NCBI RefSeq assembly: GCF_947498635.1
Contig: NZ_CANMKV010000025.1
Span: 1-64,000, forward strand
From: an uncultured Microbulbifer sp.
GTDB taxonomy: Bacteria; Pseudomonadota; Gammaproteobacteria; Pseudomonadales; Cellvibrionaceae
Length of the DNA stretch: 64,000 bases
Direction of reading: 5' to 3'
In this document: in pieces, positions 56,805-64,000 of the stretch
Layout of the letters: each line of letters opens with the position of its first letter
Numbering within the stretch: position 1 is the first letter of the stretch
The notes under the pieces: generated by a model
The model's input: the letters and a program-made list of their open reading frames with translations, nothing else
Database searches by the model: none
What the model was told of the DNA's origin: nothing
Program-made: the position numbers and the translations under genes

Positions 56805-56906
56805 GGCAGGGTAGATACCGCCTTATGAATTTCAATATCTCTATCAACTATAGGCGTCAAAAAGCTGGAAGCTGGCGCTGGAATCTTGCATAGGTATACT
56901 GACGCA

Positions 56907-57446
56907 ATGAAATTTTGTAGCCAATGCGGCAGCGATGCCGTCACATTTTCCATCCCAGAAGGCGATGATCGCCCGCGTCACCTATGCGGTAACTGCGGGA
57001 CTATTCACTACATTAACCCACGTGTGATTGTCGGTGTTCTACCCTACCTGGAAGACCGGATCATGCTGTGCAAGCGCGCTATCGAGCCGCGTTTGGGGCT
57101 TTGGACTCTGCCCGCCGGGTTTATGGAAAACGGTGAATCCAGTGAAGAGGGGGCGCTGCGGGAATCCTGGGAGGAGGCTCGTGCCAACATTCGTGTCGAT
57201 GGCCTCTACTCAGTCTATGACATTCCCTATATCAACCAGGTCTACCTGATCTATCGCGGTGAACTGACCGATACCAATTTCGGACCGGGGCCGGAGTCGT
57301 TAGAAGTGGAGCTATTTCGCCAGGAGGAAATTCCCTGGAAAGAAATTGCGTTCCCGATTATGCACAAAACCCTCGAGCATTATTTCGCCGACAGCAAACT
57401 TGGTCAGTACCAGCTGCACCGGGGCGTTATCTCGCGAAAACTGTAA
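56907..57446 (+). CDS. Nudix hydrolase with N-terminal zinc ribbon
   Basis: A 179-aa protein from MKFCSQCGSDAVTFSIPEGD. Cysteines in CSQCG and CGNCG form a zinc ribbon as in NudC-type NADH pyrophosphatases and their short relatives. The Nudix box is GFMENGESSEEGALRESWEE followed by A, complete in its catalytic Glu residues, after WTLPA. It would hydrolyse a nucleoside diphosphate derivative, perhaps NADH, though it lacks the long N-terminal domain of true NudC. ATG 56907 gives the canonical start; the frame begins 7 codons upstream. Divergent from the RND operon. Confidence 0.9.
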   Translation: MKFCSQCGSDAVTFSIPEGDDRPRHLCGNCGTIHYINPRVIVGVLPYLEDRIMLCKRAIEPRLGLWTLPAGFMENGESSEEGALRESWEEARANIRVDGLYSVYDIPYINQVYLIYRGELTDTNFGPGPESLEVELFRQEEIPWKEIAFPIMHKTLEHYFADSKLGQYQLHRGVISRKL

Positions 57447-57520
57447 CCCGCGTTTTCGCGTGCTGAGCGGCCGGGAGCGCAGCTCCCGCTTCCGCATATC
57501 GGAAATACAAGGATATTCCA

Positions 57521-58051
57521 ATGAAATACGCCTATATGCTCGCTGTCCTGCTATTAGTGGGCGTGGGTTTACCCATGCTTATCCCCGGACCCGATGGCAA
57601 GCCGATCATATCGCCTCAGGACTGGCTGCCGGATCAGCAGACTCTGGATACAGTACGCCAGCAGGGCCAGCGCGCCGTTCAAGCCGTGACCACTAGCACA
57701 CAAAAATCCGCCGAGCAGTTTGAGACCCTGGTGGAATCCAGTGGCCTCCTGCCCGAGGAGTCAAAAAAGCCAACCACCGAAGTATTTAGCTGGCAGGATC
57801 GCCAGGGCAACTGGCATTTCTCTGATTCGGTGCCAGAGGGCTTGGGGGCCTCAGTGCGCATCCACCGGGTGAAGCCCATCAATACCCTGCCCGCCGATGC
57901 GGCTGGCACCAAAAGGCAAGCCCAAGAACCGCAATCGCAACGCTTGCAGGAGAGTGACTCTAGCGACAATCGTCTCTCTAACATCTTAAAAGAAATACAG
58001 GCACTCCAAGAAAAGAGCCAGGAACGCCAGCAGGCCCTGGATAACCTCTAA
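57521..58051 (+). CDS. DUF4124 domain protein with N-terminal membrane anchor
   Basis: A 176-aa protein. MKYAYMLAVLLLVGVGLPML is a membrane anchor or uncleaved signal. Residues 85-110 contain EVFSWQDRQGNWHFSDSVPE, the DUF4124 hallmark, a small beta domain common in gammaproteobacterial envelope proteins. The C-terminal third is Gln/Ser-rich and ends in a coiled coil (LSNILKEIQALQEKSQERQQ). Function unknown. It lies 75 nt after the Nudix gene on the same strand, so the two may form an operon. Confidence 0.88.
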   Translation: MKYAYMLAVLLLVGVGLPMLIPGPDGKPIISPQDWLPDQQTLDTVRQQGQRAVQAVTTSTQKSAEQFETLVESSGLLPEESKKPTTEVFSWQDRQGNWHFSDSVPEGLGASVRIHRVKPINTLPADAAGTKRQAQEPQSQRLQESDSSDNRLSNILKEIQALQEKSQERQQALDNL

Positions 58052-58098
58052 CCCCCACTTAATAAAGGGGTTCAAGTGACAGGATTCGCATCAACATC

Positions 58099-58434
58099 CT
58101 ATCGCTGCTTATGCGTTGTGGCACAGCGCTCATCCAGGCGCCACACATCAAACGCCGGCTCTTCGTAGGGGTGGGCTCGATACAGGGCCTCCAGGGCCGT
58201 ATCCACATAATTATCCATACACACCATTTCAACCCGGTACTCCTCCACCTGCTCCACTTGCCCTGAGCCACCAATAAACGGCTGGCTCCCGGGAAGTGGG
58301 CGAAACTGACCGCAGCCAAGCACCTGCCAACAACAGCTGTCATAGTCCCCAATTCGACCGGCACCAGCTTGGAATAAGGCTTGTTTCACCGTCTCCAGAT
58401 GGGATGCGGGGATATAGACACAGAGCTTGTACAT
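58099..58434 (-). CDS. NIF3/YqfO-like small domain protein
   Basis: A 111-aa protein of the small YqfO/NIF3-associated type: MYKLCVYIPASHLETVKQAL, FQAGAGRIGDYDSCCWQVLG, GQFRPLPGSQPFIGGSGQVE and ALYRAHPYEEPAFDVW. This is the inserted ferredoxin-like domain found alone in many gammaproteobacteria (related to CutA folds). Biochemical role unknown. It is downstream of the ybbN-like gene, past its terminator, with GC-rich composition like its neighbours. Confidence 0.87.
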   Translation of the reverse strand: MYKLCVYIPASHLETVKQALFQAGAGRIGDYDSCCWQVLGCGQFRPLPGSQPFIGGSGQVEQVEEYRVEMVCMDNYVDTALEALYRAHPYEEPAFDVWRLDERCATTHKQR

Positions 58435-58465
58435 AACAATTATTCACTCTTGATTGGCGGATAAA

Positions 58466-58490
58466 ACAAAGGGGCCCAAGGCCCCTTTGT
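58466..58490 (-). terminator. Intrinsic terminator after the CnoX/YbbN-like gene
   Basis: ACAAAGGGGCC (58466-58476) pairs with GGCCCCTTTGT (58480-58490) around CAA. On the minus strand the stem is followed by TTTTAT. It lies 22 nt beyond the gene's stop. Confidence 0.87.
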
Positions 58491-58511
58491 AATGCAAAAT
58501 TCTGAAACACC

Positions 58512-59366
58512 TCAGAACATCAGCGTCATCAGCTTGCGCTGGTATTGCGTGGCGATCGGATCACCCGCCCCCAAGCTCTTCACGATGTCGAGGAATGCCT
58601 GCTTGGCCGCACCATCGGAGAAATTCATATCCCGGCGTAGAATATCCAGCAGCAGATCCAGCGCTTCCTGGTGGCGGCTGGCCTGGCTGTACTGCACGGC
58701 CAGCTGGTAGGCGGCATCGTAATCCTGTGGGTTCTGTTCCAGAGCTTTCTGCAACGCCTGGATTTCCGGAGTATCCGCCGCCTGCTGCTTCAACTCCAGC
58801 TGAGCCATCAGCTGTTGGTATTCAGCATCCTGATCCGCCAGGAGGATTTTTCCGAGCACCGTTTCCGCTTCCTGTGCGCGATTCTGATCGAGCAGTAATG
58901 CCGCAAGCTGTTTGGCGATATCCACACGCTCAGAGGATTCGCTATAAGCCTGGCGCAACAGTGGCAGTGCCTCATCGGCCTTGCCTTCGGCAATCAGTGC
59001 AAGAGCCTGCTGCAGCTTGATATCCCAGGGTTTGGGTAAGTATTTATCCAGCATTTCACGAATCTGGCTCTCTGGCTGCACTCCGGCAAAGCCATCTACC
59101 GGCTGCCCCTCTTTCAACAGCATCACTGTGGGCAGGCTGCGTACGCCCAGTTGGCCGGCGATCATCTGTTCGGTGTCGGCGTTCACTCTAGCCAGGAGGA
59201 ACTGGCCCGCGTATTCGTTGGCAAGCTTTTCCAGCACCGGCATCAACTGTTTGCATGGCTCGCACCAGTCGGCCCAGAAATCCACCAACACCGGGCGCTT
59301 CATTGATTCTTCGATCAGTACTTGCTGGGCGTTTTCTGCCGTTACATCGACAATAAATTCGTTCAC
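58512..59366 (-). CDS. CnoX/YbbN-type thioredoxin with TPR domain
   Basis: A 284-aa cytosolic protein. Residues 1-110 form a thioredoxin fold with the active-site pair Cys35 and Cys38 (DFWADWCEPCKQL) and the cis-Pro in LGVRSLPTVMLL. The rest is TPR-like helices (LQQALALIAEGKADEALPLL, DYDAAYQLAVQYSQASRHQE, ALDLLLDILRRDMNFSDG). This is the build of E. coli CnoX (YbbN), a redox chaperone that hands clients to GroEL and DnaK. E. coli CnoX lacks a full CxxC; here it is intact, so oxidoreductase activity is likely. The start is GTG at 59366, with AGGAGAG just upstream. Confidence 0.93.
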   Translation of the reverse strand: MNEFIVDVTAENAQQVLIEESMKRPVLVDFWADWCEPCKQLMPVLEKLANEYAGQFLLARVNADTEQMIAGQLGVRSLPTVMLLKEGQPVDGFAGVQPESQIREMLDKYLPKPWDIKLQQALALIAEGKADEALPLLRQAYSESSERVDIAKQLAALLLDQNRAQEAETVLGKILLADQDAEYQQLMAQLELKQQAADTPEIQALQKALEQNPQDYDAAYQLAVQYSQASRHQEALDLLLDILRRDMNFSDGAAKQAFLDIVKSLGAGDPIATQYQRKLMTLMF

Positions 59367-59405
59367 AAACTCTCCTGAGTAATGTCTTGCTAATTTGCTG
59401 ATGGT

Positions 59406-59786
59406 CTAGCGGTAGAGGGTATCCATGCCGTAGGCCAGTTCAAGGGATTCCCGCTCAATCTTGCGCAGCCCTTTTACCACCAGGCCATAGGAGCGATCCA
59501 CCATCCGCTCTATTTCATAATCCGGCACTGTGCCATCGAGCAAAACGGTATTCCAGTGCTTCTTGTTCATATGGTAACCCGGCAACACGCCGGGGAAGAT
59601 ATCCCGCAGGGCTTGCGCCTCATCGGGGTCACACTTCAAATTGGTGGCATCCGCCTCGCGATAACGACCGAGAGTGGCAAACATTCGCCCCTTCACCTTA
59701 AACACGGCGACCTCGGGACCAAAGGGAAAATCCTCAACCGCCTCAGGGCGAGCAAGCAGGTAATGTCTCAGCACCACGCTCTGCAT
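59406..59786 (-). CDS. MmcQ/YjbR family DNA-binding protein
   Basis: A 126-aa protein with the MmcQ/YjbR pattern: PEAVEDFPFGPEVAVFKVKG, MFATLGRYREADATNLKCDP, then PGYHMNKKHWNTVLLDGTVP and RSYGLVVKGL. The fold resembles CyaY and suggests nucleic-acid binding, but the role is unproven. It lies 9 nt downstream of the DUF885 gene and 39 nt upstream of the CnoX-like gene, so the three may share a transcript. Confidence 0.9.
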   Translation of the reverse strand: MQSVVLRHYLLARPEAVEDFPFGPEVAVFKVKGRMFATLGRYREADATNLKCDPDEAQALRDIFPGVLPGYHMNKKHWNTVLLDGTVPDYEIERMVDRSYGLVVKGLRKIERESLELAYGMDTLYR

Positions 59787-59795
59787 TTTCCCACC

Positions 59796-61166
59796 CTACC
59801 AGTGTAGGGACGAGGGCAAACGCGGCGAAGACAGCAGTTTGGTAAAGCGCTGCCAACGCTCCTCCGCACTGCTGGTGTCCTGTTCGACATAATCCGCCAC
59901 CAGCTTTTTGCCCCAGTTGTAGTTAATAACATAAGCGCCGTAGGCATCGACAAAATCCTTGCGCTGCAGCGCTTTGGCCGGGCTCATCAAGGTGTACTTT
60001 TCAAATAGGGGCGCCACCTGCGCGCCGGGGATTTCACCGTCGATATACTGTCTTGCGATTTCATTGCCGGCAAAGCTGAGCTTATCCACCAATGCCATCA
60101 CCCGCTCATATTTTTGCGCACGCTGTGGGTCCAAGCCCGCCAGCGGGTAGAGCACCTCTCGCTCAAAGCGGTTTTTTTCCTCGCCGGGAAAGGCCAGATC
60201 AATGCCGTAGTTAGCACTGCCTTCTGCAATGAGGGATTGAGGACTAAACAGCGGATAGACACTGTATTCCACCCAGCCGCGCTCTTGCACCAAAGACTGC
60301 TCCAAGAGCGCATTATAAGTGTGATGGCCGGGATAGCCCTCGTGGCAGCCCAGATCGATGGCGCGGTCAATGGTAATCGGCAGGCCGCTATTCACCTGTA
60401 TCAAGCTGTGAGAGCCCCCCTGATACCAGTTGTAACCGCTCCAGGGTTTGTCACTGACGTATTCCAGCGCAAAGTGTTCATTATCCGGCAGGGAAATATA
60501 CTGCTTGGTGCGCAGACGACACTCCTCGATTGATGCAGTAAACACCGCCTGTAGCTTATCTGATGGGATTTCAAACTCGCGACGAAATGCTTGCACCCGT
60601 TCACTCAGTGGCCGATCTCCCGGCAGCAGCTCTGCCAGCTCCTGAAGCTGCGGTTCAAAACTGGCAAAATCCTGTTTGGGCGGCAGGGTGTCGTACAGCT
60701 CACGGGCCTCTTTGGCAAAGCTGCGCTCCGTTTCACCGGTAAAGCTCTCCGCATGCGCCACTAAAGCCCCCAGCTGGGTTTTTAGGTAGTGGAGGCGAAG
60801 TCCCTCGAGAGAACCGTCAGCCCCCTCCCCCCTTGGCAACTGCGCCAATAGCGCCCGCCCCCGCTGGGCAATTTTTGCTGGGCTGGCGCCACTCTGCTGT
60901 GCCTGTTCCCGCCACTCGGCCGGGCCGTAAAATGCATCCACATAGCGCTTGTCGTGATTGCCCAGCTCCAACACCAGGGCCACATACTCCCTGGCTACGG
61001 TATCCATCGACATATCCCCTTTCCCTTTATTTGCCGCCGGCATCACCTTGAGGCTCATTAGCTCCGGTGATATAGCATCTTGTGCTGTTTTACTTTCACA
61101 ACCGCCAAAAAGCAGTGGCGCCGCCAATACGAAAAGCAGGCCCGCTGCCTTTATCACTCGTTTCAT
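59796..61166 (-). CDS. DUF885 family lipoprotein (predicted metallopeptidase)
   Basis: A 456-aa protein from MKRVIKAAGLLFVLAAPLLF with a GGC lipobox. DUF885 proteins carry an M3/M32-like metallopeptidase signature: here DLGCHEGYPGHHTYN (HExxxxHH region) and, about 50 residues on, EGSANYGIDLAFPG with the third metal ligand. It would act in the periplasm, anchored by lipid. The frame starts ten codons upstream, but ATG 61166 gives a normal lipoprotein signal. Two-thirds into the protein the active-site region is intact. Substrate unknown. Confidence 0.88.
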   Translation of the reverse strand: MKRVIKAAGLLFVLAAPLLFGGCESKTAQDAISPELMSLKVMPAANKGKGDMSMDTVAREYVALVLELGNHDKRYVDAFYGPAEWREQAQQSGASPAKIAQRGRALLAQLPRGEGADGSLEGLRLHYLKTQLGALVAHAESFTGETERSFAKEARELYDTLPPKQDFASFEPQLQELAELLPGDRPLSERVQAFRREFEIPSDKLQAVFTASIEECRLRTKQYISLPDNEHFALEYVSDKPWSGYNWYQGGSHSLIQVNSGLPITIDRAIDLGCHEGYPGHHTYNALLEQSLVQERGWVEYSVYPLFSPQSLIAEGSANYGIDLAFPGEEKNRFEREVLYPLAGLDPQRAQKYERVMALVDKLSFAGNEIARQYIDGEIPGAQVAPLFEKYTLMSPAKALQRKDFVDAYGAYVINYNWGKKLVADYVEQDTSSAEERWQRFTKLLSSPRLPSSLHW

Positions 61167-61276
61167 TATTATTGATTCTCTGTGGATGGATCTCATATCG
61201 GACAGGTCTGGCTAGAAACTAACTGGAAGTGAGGTCAAGACCCCATCACACTGGTGGGGTCCCGCTGGCGATAACC

Positions 61277-62755
61277 TTAGCCCTGGCGCTCAGTGTTCTC
61301 CTGAGCGGGTACTTCCTTCTGCGTATTGTCGCCCCCATCTGGCGTTGGATTTCCCTCGCTATCCGCCTGGCCATCAAACTCCTCAGAAACCGGCGCATTG
61401 CGCAGTACGAGGAAACCGGCGATACCGGCGATGACAGAGGCCAGTAAGATACCCGCCTTGGCCTGGATGAGCAGGTTACCTTGGCCGCTAAATGCCAATT
61501 CGGCGATAAAGATCGACATGGTAAAGCCGATACCCCCAAGCAGCGCAACACCAACGATATGTTGAAAGTTCGCCAGTTTTGGCAGTTTGCCCAAGCCCAA
61601 CTTCCAACCGATCCAGGTGGCCCCCACAATCCCCACCAACTTGCCCACTACCAGGCCCGCAATCACACCGAGGGTCACAGGATTGAGCACTGCCGTGGAA
61701 CTGGTAAAACTATCAAAGGGAATACCCGCATTGGCCAGGGCAAAAATAGGGATCACAATAAAGCCCACAGGGGTATGCAGGCGTGTCTCCATACGCTGCA
61801 AGGGAGACTGCGCCAAGTTCACACCGTTACCCAGAGCCATTACCCGTGCACGCAGGGCATCGTTGGCAATAATTTTGTCACCGGGGCGGAAACAGCGATC
61901 GAAGCTGCGGATAATATCTTTTACAAAGGTGCTAAAAGCCACAGGGTCGTATTTGGGCTTGGCCGGCAATGCCATCGCCGTGATGACCCCTGCGATAGTC
62001 GCATGTACCCCGGCCAGATAGAACTCATACCACAGCAGGATCCCCACAAACACATAGGCCGGTGAGCTACGCACACCGGCGGCCTTGAGCAACCACATAA
62101 TTACGATCAGGCAGCCCGCTGCGATCAGTGCGGCCACATTCACTTGTTCGGTATACCAGATGGCGATCACCAGGATAGCCCCCAGGTCATCGACAATTGC
62201 CAAGGCCACCAAAAAAGTGACCACGGCACGGGGAACCCGATTCCCCAGCAGCGCGATACACCCGACGGCAAAAGCAATATCCGTGGCCATGGGGATACCC
62301 CAGCCACGCTCAGCCTCTCCGCCGCCATTAAAAGCGGCATAGATCAAAGCCGGCACCACCATACCGCCGATCGCGGCCATCACCGGCAACACCGCTTGGC
62401 GAAGGTCAGATAATTCCCCCACCATAAATTCACGTTTTAATTCCAGGCCCACCAGAAAAAAGAAGATCGCCATCAGGCCATCGTTAATCCAATGATGCAG
62501 AGACAGAGAAAATTCCCAATCTCCCGCATTGAGGCTAATGGGCATGTGCAGCAGATGCTTGTAGGCATCTTCCAGAGGGGAATTGGCGATAATCAGTGCA
62601 GCCAGCGCAGAGAGCATCAACAAAATGCCACTGCTGCTTTGTCGATGAATAAACTCTTCGAAAGGTGTCATCAAGCGCCCAAAAGCCTCCTCCAAAGGCG
62701 CCTCAAAAACCTTTCCTTTGCGAATCTTGAACTTGTTCAGAACGCTTTTTGCCAT
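61277..62755 (-). CDS. nhaA: Na+/H+ antiporter NhaA
   Basis: A 492-aa inner-membrane antiporter that extrudes sodium for protons and so controls pH and salt. It has the NhaA signatures HHWINDGLMAIFFFLVGLEL followed by KREFMVGEL, IPMATDIAFAVG, and the ion-binding aspartate pair in ALAIVDDLGAILVIA. It is longer than E. coli NhaA (388 aa), with a helical insert (FVKDIIRSFDRCFRPGDKII) known in the long NhaA branch and a polar C-terminal tail rich in Asp, Gln and Glu. The gene is single and fits a marine lifestyle. A 7-bp hairpin at 61239-61261 may end it. Confidence 0.96.
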   Translation of the reverse strand: MAKSVLNKFKIRKGKVFEAPLEEAFGRLMTPFEEFIHRQSSSGILLMLSALAALIIANSPLEDAYKHLLHMPISLNAGDWEFSLSLHHWINDGLMAIFFFLVGLELKREFMVGELSDLRQAVLPVMAAIGGMVVPALIYAAFNGGGEAERGWGIPMATDIAFAVGCIALLGNRVPRAVVTFLVALAIVDDLGAILVIAIWYTEQVNVAALIAAGCLIVIMWLLKAAGVRSSPAYVFVGILLWYEFYLAGVHATIAGVITAMALPAKPKYDPVAFSTFVKDIIRSFDRCFRPGDKIIANDALRARVMALGNGVNLAQSPLQRMETRLHTPVGFIVIPIFALANAGIPFDSFTSSTAVLNPVTLGVIAGLVVGKLVGIVGATWIGWKLGLGKLPKLANFQHIVGVALLGGIGFTMSIFIAELAFSGQGNLLIQAKAGILLASVIAGIAGFLVLRNAPVSEEFDGQADSEGNPTPDGGDNTQKEVPAQENTERQG

Positions 62756-62881
62756 CGACTGACATCCTCTTTCCTAAAGACTAGCTCTACAACCTGTAGG
62801 GCCACACTTCTACCTATGGGAGCCAGAGGTTAGCATGGCCACTGTATTCTTAACCATATTGACAGGACACCGTTGCGAAAC

Positions 62882-63646
62882 ATGACCCGACTGGACCAAT
62901 TGCTAGTAAAGAGAAAACTCGCCAACTCCCGCACCCACGCCAAAAAGCTAGTTGATGCCGGCCGGGTCATGCTCTCGGAAGGCGGGCCCATGGAAGCTGC
63001 ACGCAAAGCGGCGCAGTCTGTCAGCGAGAGCTGTGCCCTGGAAGTCACGCCCCTCCCCGAGGATCAATACGTATCCCGCGCCGGCCTGAAACTCGCCGCG
63101 ATTCTCGACCATACCGGCTTAAACCCCAAAGGCTGGCACGCCTTGGATGTAGGCTGCTCCACGGGCGGCTTCAGCGACTGCCTATTACAGAGAGGCGCCG
63201 TTTCAGTGGTGGGGGTGGATGTGGGGCACGACCAGCTTGCACAGAAGTTACAAAATGACTCCCGTATGTATCTGTTCGAAGGAATTAACGCGCGCCACTT
63301 ACAAGCGTCCCAACTTTCCCCCTACGCAGATAACGGCTTTGATGCCATCGTTATGGATGTATCCTTCATATCCCAGGCCCTGATACTGCCGCAGCTACCC
63401 ACTCTATTAAAACCCAGTGGGCAACTGTTGAGCCTGGTAAAACCACAATTCGAGGTTGGCCAAGGGGGTTTAGGAAAGGGGGGGCTGGTGCGCGATGCCA
63501 AACTTTATCCACAAGTCCGTGAACAGATTACTAATTTATGTGGTGAGCTGGGACTCGAAGTAAAGGCGTATATTGATAGTCCAATTAAAGGTGGGGATGG
63601 TAACCGGGAATTTTTACTCTGGGCCATACCAAAACGTGACAGCTAA
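62882..63646 (+). CDS. TlyA family rRNA methyltransferase
   Basis: A 254-aa protein from MTRLDQLLVKRKLANSRTHA. An N-terminal S4 RNA-binding domain (AKKLVDAGRVMLSEGG) is followed by a Rossmann methyltransferase with the SAM motif ALDVGCSTGGFSDCLLQRGA, then VVGVDVGHDQL, IVMDVSFISQ and LLSLVKPQFEVGQG. TlyA adds 2'-O-methyl to cytidines of 16S and 23S rRNA in some bacteria and was once annotated as a haemolysin. The frame extends 9 nt upstream to a TTG, but the ATG at 62882 fits homologues. Divergent from nhaA. Confidence 0.93.
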   Translation: MTRLDQLLVKRKLANSRTHAKKLVDAGRVMLSEGGPMEAARKAAQSVSESCALEVTPLPEDQYVSRAGLKLAAILDHTGLNPKGWHALDVGCSTGGFSDCLLQRGAVSVVGVDVGHDQLAQKLQNDSRMYLFEGINARHLQASQLSPYADNGFDAIVMDVSFISQALILPQLPTLLKPSGQLLSLVKPQFEVGQGGLGKGGLVRDAKLYPQVREQITNLCGELGLEVKAYIDSPIKGGDGNREFLLWAIPKRDS

Positions 63647-63897
63647 ACAATTACGGATAATAGATCGAAGACAAGAGAAACTACATTATAAGACCCACCG
63701 CTTATAGCCCGACAAAACCTGGTAAGGAATACACTTCTCTCAATGAGATCTCAGGCAAGGATGCCTAATAAAAATATCCCAATATTCACAATCTGCTTTC
63801 AACTCTGAACCGCATCATCCTTTAGGCTACTACGGCAGCCGTATACTTTCACAACACCCAGCGACTCTTTTATAAAATCTCCAGGAGAGTACCCTAT

Positions 63898-64000
63898 ATG
63901 GTTCGAAAGAAACCAACAAATTATCAGCCTAATCGGCTTGTGAAAATTTGTTGGATAAAGTTCAAGAAAGAACGAACCTTCGGAAGCTTCTGCCGATGTT
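63898..64000 (+). CDS. Partial gene at the right edge, unknown
   Basis: An open frame starts at ATG 63898 with AGGAGAG at 63883-63889, 8 nt upstream, and is still open at the window edge after 34 codons. It begins MVRKKPTNYQPNRLVKICWI and is strongly basic. I do not recognise it. The good ribosome site makes a real gene likely. The 250 bp before it, after tlyA, hold no other gene. Confidence 0.45.
   Translation, partial: MVRKKPTNYQPNRLVKICWIKFKKERTFGSFCRC

Overview
The window looks like chromosome of a marine gammaproteobacterium of the Cellvibrionales type, and a Microbulbifer-like genus is my best guess from protein style and from carbohydrate-active and TonB remnants. No rRNA is present to settle the genus. 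The backbone from 30.1 kb down to 10.7 kb, read on the minus strand, is the classic gammaproteobacterial order dnaE-accA-[insert]-tilS-pyrG-kdsA-eno-ftsB-ispD-ispF-truD-pcm-(DUF368)-nlpD-rpoS. It couples replication, fatty acid synthesis, nucleotide and LPS precursor supply, isoprenoid synthesis, division and stationary-phase control. Two departures stand out: surE is missing between truD and pcm, and a DUF368 (PopT-type) membrane protein lies between pcm and nlpD.

Left end (1-10.7 kb): a partial IS30-type transposase at the edge, a type B carboxylesterase, a frameshifted SixA-like phosphatase, aminopeptidase N, then the ydbH-ynbE-ydbL set of an inter-membrane lipid-transport bridge. This part is visibly more AT-rich than the core.

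Between accA and tilS lie two broken genes, an MFS sugar permease fused by deletion to a family 3 glycoside hydrolase. They are the remains of a beta-glucan or oligosaccharide uptake operon. The hydrolase carries a GTCGGC hexamer tandem repeat coding for Asp-Ala repeats.

30-37 kb: a DUF1289 protein, a gamma-carbonic-anhydrase-like protein, a two-gene alkylation repair operon (Ada/AraC/AlkA fusion plus Ogt), a large lipoprotein with 18 thrombospondin type 3 calcium-binding repeats, and a PhzF-like protein. 37.4-39.4 kb holds a second collapsed locus, a PepSY-TM protein and a TonB-dependent receptor, both 5'-truncated and frameshifted.

39.5-52 kb is an accessory stretch: an orphan secreted protein, a GST, an M49-like peptidase lipoprotein, an Atm1-type ABC exporter, an SDR, a Vat-like acetyltransferase, then two divergent pairs of regulator and NTF2/SnoaL-fold protein (LysR and AraC types) with a decayed NTF2 copy between them.

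52-64 kb: CoA pyrophosphatase, an RND efflux adaptor-pump pair, a zinc-ribbon Nudix hydrolase, a DUF4124 protein, a NIF3-like small protein, a CnoX/YbbN-type thioredoxin, a YjbR protein, a DUF885 lipoprotein, NhaA, TlyA and a partial gene at the edge.

I found no CRISPR array, tRNA, rRNA or clear prophage, and nothing I would call a wholly new defence or metabolic system. The most unusual items are the type 3 repeat lipoprotein, the duplicated regulator/NTF2 modules, the surE gap with a PopT-like insertion, and the two collapsed uptake loci.
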